From assembly GCF_012933445.1 (NCBI RefSeq), contig NZ_JABBNC010000005.1, positions 1 to 64,000 of the forward strand: DNA of 64,000 nucleotides, in the 5' to 3' direction. Below the pieces are notes generated by a model that was not told where the DNA came from, ran no database searches, and saw only the letters and a list, made by a program, of their open reading frames with translations. The number at the start of each line of letters is the position of its first letter. The stretch's first letter is position 1. This DNA is from Actinoplanes sp. TBRC 11911 (GTDB lineage Bacteria; Actinomycetota; Actinomycetes; Mycobacteriales; Micromonosporaceae). A program made the translations under genes and the position numbers. Positions 58,566 through 64,000 of the stretch are shown piece by piece.

Positions 58566-60464
58566 ATGAGCGAGGCGTTGACGTCGCAGCCGTGGGCCCG
58601 CAGCCCCTTCCCCCCGATCGCCGACTATGCCTTCCTGTCCGACTGCGAGGCGACCTGCCTGGTCGCCCCGAACGGCGCGGTCGAGTGGATGTGCCTGCCC
58701 CGGCCGGACTCCCCCAGCGTGTTCACCACGATGCTGGATCGCAGCGCTGGCTCGTTCCGGCTGGGCCCGTACGACGAGATGGTGCCGGCCGCGCGCCGCT
58801 ACATGCCGGGCAGCCTGATGGTGGAGACCACCTGGCAGACCCGCACCGGCTGGCTGATCGTCCGCGACGCGCTGTGCATGGGACCGTGGCACAACTTGGA
58901 CGAACGCTCGCACACGCACCGCCGCTCGCCGACCGACTACGACGCCGAGCACTGCCTGTTACGCACGGTCCGGTGCGTGAGCGGGTCGGTCGACCTGTCG
59001 ATGACCTGCGAGCCGGTGTTCGACTACGGGCGGCGCGAGGCCAGCTGGCGATACGAGGGCCCCGGCTACGGCGAACTGGTGGCCGAGGGCGATGTCACGC
59101 TGCGGCTGACCACCGACCTACGGCCTGGCATCGAGGGGCGGGGCCTGCACGCGCGTACGAGAATGGTCGAAGGTGACTGGCATTTCGTGGCGTTGTCGTG
59201 GTCGCCGCTGCCGCCGCCGCGCACCCTGGACGAGGCCCGCGAGCGGATGGAACGCACCTCGGAGTACTGGCGGCAGTGGATCACGCTGGGTAACTTCCCG
59301 GACCATCCGTGGCGCAGCTACCTGCAGCGCAGCGCGCTCACGCTCAAGGGCCTCACGTACGCGCCGACCGGGGCGTTGCTGGCCGCGGCGACGATGGCGC
59401 TGCCGGAGACCCCGCACGGCGAACGCAACTGGGACTACCGCTACGCCTGGGTGCGGGATTCGACGTTCGCGCTGTGGGGCCTCTACACGCTCGGCTTCGA
59501 CCGCGAGGCCAACGACTTCTTCTACTTCATTCAGGACGCCTGCCGCGACGGCCACCCGCTGCAGGTGATGTATCGCGTCGGCGGGGAACGGGAGATCGAG
59601 GAGGAATCCCTGCCGCACCTGTCCGGCTATGAGAGCGCATTTCCCGTACGCGTCGGCAACGCGGCCTATAAACAGCGGCAGCACGACGTGTGGGGCGCCG
59701 TACTCGATTCGGTCTATTTGCACGCGCGTTCCCGGGAGCAACTGCCGGAGTCCTTGTGGCCGGTGCTCAAACAACAGGTGGAACAGGCGGCCGCGCATTG
59801 GGAGGAACCCGACCGCGGCATCTGGGAGGTCCGCGGCGAGCCCCAGCATTTCGTGTCCAGCAAGGTGATGTGCTGGGTGGCGCTGGACCGCGGTGCGCGC
59901 CTGGCCCGCCTGTACGACGAGCCGGAGTACGCGGACAAATGGCAGACGCTCGCCGACCAGATCCACGCGCAGGTGTGCGCCAACGGCGTGGACGACCGCG
60001 GGGTGTTCGTGCAGCGCTACGGGTCGTCCGCGTTGGACGCCTCCCTGCTGCTCCTGCCACTGATGCGGTTCCTGCCGCCCGCCGACCCACGGATCCGCGC
60101 CACCGTGCTGGCGATCGCGGCGGAGCTGACCGTGGACGGCCTGGTGCTGCGCTATCGCGTCGACGAGACCGACGACGGCCTCTCCGGCGAGGAGGGCACG
60201 TTCACGATCTGCTCGTTCTGGCTGGCCGCCGCCCTGGTGGAGATCGGCGAGGTGGACCAGGCCCGCAAGCTGTGCGAGCGGCTGCTGGCGTACGCGAGCC
60301 CGCTCGAGCTGTACGCCGAGGAGATCGACACGTACAGCGGCCGGCACCTGGGCAATTTCCCGCAGGCCTTCACCCACTTGGCCCTGATCAACGCGGTCAT
60401 GCACGTCATCCGAGCCGAGCAGAGCCAGGCCCCGGGCCAGTTCACCCCCGCCAACCCCGCTTGA
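58566..60464 (+). CDS. Glycoside hydrolase family 15 (glucoamylase/trehalase-like)
   Basis: A 632-residue GH15 enzyme. The N-terminal beta-sandwich reads PPIADYAFLSDCEATCLVAP. The (alpha/alpha)6 barrel has NWDYRYAWVRDSTFALWGLY, the conserved GH15 catalytic region, and later EEGTFTICSFWLAAALVE with the second catalytic Glu, and GNFPQAFTHLALINA near the end. No signal peptide, so it acts on internal glucan or trehalose. ATG 58566. The Fic gene starts 1 base after its stop. Confidence 0.92.
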   Translation: MSEALTSQPWARSPFPPIADYAFLSDCEATCLVAPNGAVEWMCLPRPDSPSVFTTMLDRSAGSFRLGPYDEMVPAARRYMPGSLMVETTWQTRTGWLIVRDALCMGPWHNLDERSHTHRRSPTDYDAEHCLLRTVRCVSGSVDLSMTCEPVFDYGRREASWRYEGPGYGELVAEGDVTLRLTTDLRPGIEGRGLHARTRMVEGDWHFVALSWSPLPPPRTLDEARERMERTSEYWRQWITLGNFPDHPWRSYLQRSALTLKGLTYAPTGALLAAATMALPETPHGERNWDYRYAWVRDSTFALWGLYTLGFDREANDFFYFIQDACRDGHPLQVMYRVGGEREIEEESLPHLSGYESAFPVRVGNAAYKQRQHDVWGAVLDSVYLHARSREQLPESLWPVLKQQVEQAAAHWEEPDRGIWEVRGEPQHFVSSKVMCWVALDRGARLARLYDEPEYADKWQTLADQIHAQVCANGVDDRGVFVQRYGSSALDASLLLLPLMRFLPPADPRIRATVLAIAAELTVDGLVLRYRVDETDDGLSGEEGTFTICSFWLAAALVEIGEVDQARKLCERLLAYASPLELYAEEIDTYSGRHLGNFPQAFTHLALINAVMHVIRAEQSQAPGQFTPANPA

Positions 60465-60465
60465 C

Positions 60466-61635
60466 ATGACGATTGCGTCACTCTCTCATGTGGTCGTGCT
60501 GTTCCCTACTCCGCTCCTGACCCCCGCTGACCGGAGAGTTCTGGCCGGCGTCGACGCGATGCGCGACGGGCTTCGTCGCCAGCTACAGGGTTGCCCCGGC
60601 ACGTGGACGTCCGGGCTGCGCAGGTTCCTGACGGCCGACGCTGTCGCCGCCTCCAACTCCATCGAAGGCTTCCGCGTCAGCACGCAGGACGTCCAGGACT
60701 TGATGGCCGGCGAGAAGGACGTCGAAGTGTCCGACGAGAACCGCGCGGAAACTCTCGCGTACGAGCGCATGATGAGCCACGTGCGGTCGCTGCACGACGT
60801 CGCCGACTTCGAATACAGCAAAGGCCTGCTGAACGCCCTGCACTGGATGCTGCAAGGGCATCGCCACACACGCAACAAGCCGGCCGGGCAATGGCGGGCC
60901 GGCCAGGTCTATGTCACCGATCCCCGAGACCCGTCGGTCGCGGCATACACCGCGCCCGCCGCGGCGGCGGTCCCCGCTCTGATGGCCGAGCTCGTCGCCT
61001 GGCTCAACACCGACGACGACGTGCACCCGCTCATCCGCGCGGCCATGGCCCATCTGCACCTGGTGTCCATCCACCCGTGGGCGGACGGCAACGGCCGGAT
61101 GTCCCGATCGCTGCAGACCCTCATGATCGCCCGCGAAGGAGTCCTCGCCCCGGAGTTCTCCTCGATCGAGGCGTGGCTTGGGCGGCCGGGCAACACGTGG
61201 GACTACTACCGGGTGCTCCAGAGCCGGGGCGCCACCTATCAACCCGATCAGGACGTCTCCGACTGGATCCGGTTCAACCTGGTGGCGTACCACCAGCAGG
61301 CGCAGACCGTGCGGCATCGGCTGGACCGGTCCGCGGCCGTGTGGGAGCTGCTCACCACGTTCGCCGGCACCGCCGGATGGGATGAACGAGTCGTGTCGGC
61401 GCTGCACGACGTCGCCCTCGCCGGCCGGGTCCGGCGCTCGCGCTACGAGCAGGCCGAGGGCCTCACCCTGCAGCAGGCCCAACGCGATCTGCGCGACCTG
61501 GCCGCGGCCGGCGTGCTCGCCACCGTCGGCCGCACCCGCGCTCGCTACTACACCGAAGGATCCGGGTTCCCCGCGGCGGCGTTGGAGCTGGCCCGCACGC
61601 CGTTCTCGCTCACCCAGCCCTACGCCGGCGACTGA
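60466..61635 (+). CDS. Fic-family AMP-transferase-like protein
   Basis: A 389-residue Fic protein. The catalytic motif HPWADGNGR (His203) fits HPFx(D/E)GNGR. SNSIEG at 63-68 fits the inhibitory (S/T)xxxE(G/N) helix that blocks ATP, so it is a self-inhibited class II type. A winged-helix-like C-terminus (LTLQQAQRDLRDLAAAGVLA) follows. It would AMPylate an unknown target protein. ATG 60466 lies 1 base after the GH15 stop, so it is probably co-translated with that gene. It overlaps the TetR gene end by 26 bases. Confidence 0.92.
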   Translation: MTIASLSHVVVLFPTPLLTPADRRVLAGVDAMRDGLRRQLQGCPGTWTSGLRRFLTADAVAASNSIEGFRVSTQDVQDLMAGEKDVEVSDENRAETLAYERMMSHVRSLHDVADFEYSKGLLNALHWMLQGHRHTRNKPAGQWRAGQVYVTDPRDPSVAAYTAPAAAAVPALMAELVAWLNTDDDVHPLIRAAMAHLHLVSIHPWADGNGRMSRSLQTLMIAREGVLAPEFSSIEAWLGRPGNTWDYYRVLQSRGATYQPDQDVSDWIRFNLVAYHQQAQTVRHRLDRSAAVWELLTTFAGTAGWDERVVSALHDVALAGRVRRSRYEQAEGLTLQQAQRDLRDLAAAGVLATVGRTRARYYTEGSGFPAAALELARTPFSLTQPYAGD

Positions 61636-62314
61636 CGACGGCAGCCGGGACGACGAAGCCTGCGTACGCGCTGAGGAACACGTCGACGCCGGAGGTGACC
61701 AGCGCGTCCAGTTCGCCGTCGTCGAAGCGGTAGGCCGGGCGGAACGTGCGGATGAGCTGGGCGGCGCCGATCGTCATCGCGATCAGCTGCCGGACGGCGG
61801 CGCGGGGGTCCGGGACCTGGAGCGTGCCGCGCTGGTCGAGGGCGGTGAAGGCGCGCACCAGGGCGTCGTCGTGCACGATGTTGATCCGCGCCCACACCTC
61901 GCCGAGCTGCGGGAAGCGCTCCACCTCGCCGATCACCAGGCGGCGCAGCGTCATGATGTCCTCGCGCAGCACCACCTCGACCCAGGCGCCGAGGAAGTCG
62001 ACGAGCGCGGTTCGCAGGTCGGGCGCGTCGGCGATCCCGTCGGCGCGAGGTCCGAGATCGGTGTAGCTGTCCCGGAGGTAGCCGCCGATGACGGCGAGGA
62101 AGAGCCGCTGTTTGTTGCCGAAGTGGCTGTAGATCGTCGGCTTCGAGACGCCCGCCCGCGTGGCGATGGAATCGACCGACGCTCCGGTGTAGCCGCGCTG
62201 GACGAACTCGGCGATGGCGGCCTCGGTGATCGAGGCGCGTTTCCGCCCGGAGGCGCTCAGCGGCTTTGCCAAAACGGGAATGCCCAGCTCGTCGGTGTCT
62301 GTGTCGTCCGCCAC
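61610..62314 (-). CDS. TetR-family transcriptional regulator
   Basis: A 234-residue repressor. SITEAAIAEFVQRGYTGASV then DSIATRAGVSKPTIYSHFGN is the helix-turn-helix. The C-terminal domain (TetR_C type) is helical. Its start faces the amidohydrolase across 90 bases holding an inverted repeat. It converges on the Fic gene with a 26-base overlap. Confidence 0.92.
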   Translation of the reverse strand: MADDTDTDELGIPVLAKPLSASGRKRASITEAAIAEFVQRGYTGASVDSIATRAGVSKPTIYSHFGNKQRLFLAVIGGYLRDSYTDLGPRADGIADAPDLRTALVDFLGAWVEVVLREDIMTLRRLVIGEVERFPQLGEVWARINIVHDDALVRAFTALDQRGTLQVPDPRAAVRQLIAMTIGAAQLIRTFRPAYRFDDGELDALVTSGVDVFLSAYAGFVVPAAVVSRRRRAG

Positions 62315-62328
62315 GGAGCGAGCCTAGC

Positions 62329-62370
62329 AAACTAAACCGTGTGGTGTGATTTTACTGAACGGTGTAGTTT
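62329..62370. promoter_or_regulatory. Operator-like inverted repeat
   Basis: AAACTAAACCGT (62329-62340) and ACGGTGTAGTTT (62359-62370) pair with one mismatch over 12 bases across an 18-base spacer, between the TetR and amidohydrolase starts. Likely TetR target covering both promoters. Confidence 0.7.
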
Positions 62371-62404
62371 GGTTCGGCGGTTGAAGGCGAGTGAAGGAGT
62401 GATT

Positions 62405-63337
62405 ATGCGTATCGATGTGCACGCCCACCTGTGGACCGACGAGTATCTGGACCTGGTGGAGGCGTACGGGCAGAACGCCTCTGTTCATCGGGGTCTCGGC
62501 GCGGGTGGCAGCGCCGCGGAGCTGGACGCCCGATTCCGGCTGATGGATTCCGCGGGCGTCGACCGGCAGGTGCTGTCGGTCTCGCCCCGGGTCCCGCATC
62601 TGGTCGACGAGCGGGAAGCCGTGCAGGCGGCACGGCTGGCCAACGACACGTACGCCGAATTCACCGCACATTATCCGGAGCGGTTCTCCGCCTTCGCCGC
62701 CCTGCCGCTGCCCCACCTGGACGCCGCGCTGACGGAGCTGGCCCGCGCTCTGGACGACCTCGGCATGCTCGGCGCGGCCGTGACCACCGACGTCCTGGGC
62801 AAGTCGCTGGCCGATCCCGTCCTGACACCGCTGTGGGAGGAACTCGACCGGCGCGGCACCGTCCTCTATGTGCACCCGGCGGGCGAGTCCGCTCGCACCC
62901 CGCTGATCGCCGAGCACCACATGACCTGGATGGTGGGCGCGCCCGTCGAGGACACGATCGCGGTGACCCAGCTGCTGCTCGCGGGCATCCCGAGCCGCTA
63001 CCCGAACGTGAAGATCATTATCTCGCATCTGGGCGGCGCGTTGCCCATGCTGCTGCAGCGGATCGACAACCAGTCCGTCTGGGAAGCCCCCGGCGCCCCG
63101 GAGAAGCCGAGCGACGCGGCACGCCGGCTCTGGTACGACACGGTCGGGCACACCCACCTGCCGGCGGTGCGGGCGGCCGCCGAGACGTTCGGTGCGGACC
63201 GGCTCGTGCTGGGCACCGATTTCCCGTACGAGGACGGGGATCTGTTCCGCCGCGCCGTCAGCTATGTGGGCGAGGGCCTCGGCTCCGCGGGCGCGGACGT
63301 CCTGGACCGCAACGCCGCGCGACTGCTCGGCTTCTGA
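62405..63337 (+). CDS. Amidohydrolase-2 family protein (ACMSD-like)
   Basis: A 310-residue metal-dependent hydrolase or decarboxylase. RIDVHAHLW gives the two metal His residues. HPAGESAR and IIISHLGGALPML hold further metal ligands. LVLGTDFPYEDGD has the terminal Asp. These match the ACMSD group, whose members decarboxylate aromatic acids or amino-muconate. ATG 62405; the upstream frame overlaps the operator. It is presumably repressed by the divergent TetR. Confidence 0.9.
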   Translation: MRIDVHAHLWTDEYLDLVEAYGQNASVHRGLGAGGSAAELDARFRLMDSAGVDRQVLSVSPRVPHLVDEREAVQAARLANDTYAEFTAHYPERFSAFAALPLPHLDAALTELARALDDLGMLGAAVTTDVLGKSLADPVLTPLWEELDRRGTVLYVHPAGESARTPLIAEHHMTWMVGAPVEDTIAVTQLLLAGIPSRYPNVKIIISHLGGALPMLLQRIDNQSVWEAPGAPEKPSDAARRLWYDTVGHTHLPAVRAAAETFGADRLVLGTDFPYEDGDLFRRAVSYVGEGLGSAGADVLDRNAARLLGF

Positions 63338-63346
63338 GCGCCGGCC

Positions 63347-64000
63347 CTAAAGGTGCGCCGGCGGCTCTAACGGAATGCGGCAGGTCACCGTCGTGCCGCT
63401 GCCGGCCGGGCTGTGCACGTCGAAGGTGCCGCCCAGCGCCTCGATCCGGTCCTTCAGGCCGAGCAGGCCGGTGCCGCGATCCGGGTCGGCCCCACCCACG
63501 CCGTCGTCGTGGACCCGCAGCGTCAGCAGGTTCCCGGACGCCTCCAGCTCGACGCGTACGGCTGCGGCATTGGCGTGTTTGACGGCGTTCGTCAGCATTT
63601 CCGAGACCACGTAGTAGGCACCCACCTCCACCGGCGCCGGGAGCCGGCCGTGCAGGTCGACCTCGATCTCCATCGGCACCGGGGCTCGCCTGGCGAGCGC
63701 TCGCAACGCGGCCTGCAATCCGGAGTCGGACAGGATCGCCGGGTGGATGCCGTGCGAGAGCTCCCGCAGCTCGTCGATGACGGTCAGCAGGCTCTCGGCG
63801 GCGTCCTCCAGCACCTCGCCGCGGCCGGCGGCGGCCGACGAGCGTAAACGCAGGGCCATGGTGACAAGACTCTGCTGTACGCCGTCGTGCAGGTCGCGTT
63901 CGATGCGGCGGCGGGTCTCGTCGGCGGCGGCCACGATGCGGGCTCGCGAGCTGGTGAGTTCGGCGCGGCTCTGCGCGTCGGCCACGGCGGTGGCGACCAG
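63347..64000 (-). CDS. NarL-type sensor histidine kinase, 3' part
   Basis: The last 217 or so residues of a HisKA_3 kinase; its start lies beyond the window. ERDLHDGVQQSLVTMALRLR holds the phosphorylated His. SEMLTNAVKHA is the N-box. HDDGVGGADPDRGTGLLGLK is the G1 box, and GSGTTVTCRIPL ends the ATPase fold. Its response regulator is not seen here. Confidence 0.92.
   Translation of the reverse strand: MVATAVADAQSRAELTSSRARIVAAADETRRRIERDLHDGVQQSLVTMALRLRSSAAAGRGEVLEDAAESLLTVIDELRELSHGIHPAILSDSGLQAALRALARRAPVPMEIEVDLHGRLPAPVEVGAYYVVSEMLTNAVKHANAAAVRVELEASGNLLTLRVHDDGVGGADPDRGTGLLGLKDRIEALGGTFDVHSPAGSGTTVTCRIPLEPPAHL

Overview
This window is GC-rich DNA (roughly 70% G+C by eye) with many GTG starts, strong AGGAGG-type ribosome binding sites, two ECF sigma factors, a sigma-factor-like gene, a SARP regulator and large secreted proteases. 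It reads as a chromosome segment from a filamentous actinomycete. A Micromonosporaceae member such as Actinoplanes is my guess; no rRNA or species marker is present. The futalosine-route gene mqnC indicates menaquinone made by the futalosine pathway.

Region 1 (1-10.8 kb) is a regulatory and accessory stretch rich in broken genes: a frameshifted membrane protein with HETGH, an AlbA_2-domain protein, an ECF sigma factor coupled to a cyclase-homology regulator, a frameshifted two-gene operon, a sigma-like gene with an in-frame TGA, small membrane proteins, and remnants of a TPR-like protein and a PAS protein. Region 2 (10.8-16.7 kb) is a compact three-gene operon: patatin-like lipase, a protein with two tandem gluzincin metalloprotease domains, and an MBL-fold hydrolase. 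Region 3 (16.7-22.9 kb) holds two SDR oxidoreductases, a TetR gene with a palindromic operator, an AraC regulator, an alpha/beta hydrolase and mqnC.

Region 4 (22.9-35.5 kb) is a CRISPR island without cas genes. Four arrays of type I-E-like repeats (6, about 4, 27 and 16 repeats) are scattered among a PfkB pseudogene, a Nudix hydrolase, a VapBC-like toxin-antitoxin pair, a large subtilase, a methyltransferase and a sedolisin remnant. The leader-distal ends of the two outer arrays lie next to an ~83-bp direct repeat and M28 aminopeptidase remnants. Array 2 contains an internal inversion.

Region 5 (35.6-50.2 kb) is a secreted-protein region: a 1535-aa M4 metalloprotease that appears to carry a Nep1-like (NLP) domain, a CHASE-like/GGDEF diguanylate cyclase, a copper cluster (membrane protein, CopC, YcnI), an S53 sedolisin and a second subtilase. 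Region 6 (50.2-53.0 kb) holds a MITE-like element filled with 62-bp hairpin repeats, an intact IS66-family element with target duplication, a 20-bp perfect inverted repeat and a tandem palindrome array. Region 7 (53.0-64.0 kb) has an FAD monooxygenase, a SARP/NB-ARC regulator coupled to a GNAT acetyltransferase, an ECF sigma factor with a C-terminal extension, GH15 glucanase-like, Fic, TetR and amidohydrolase genes, and a truncated NarL-type histidine kinase.
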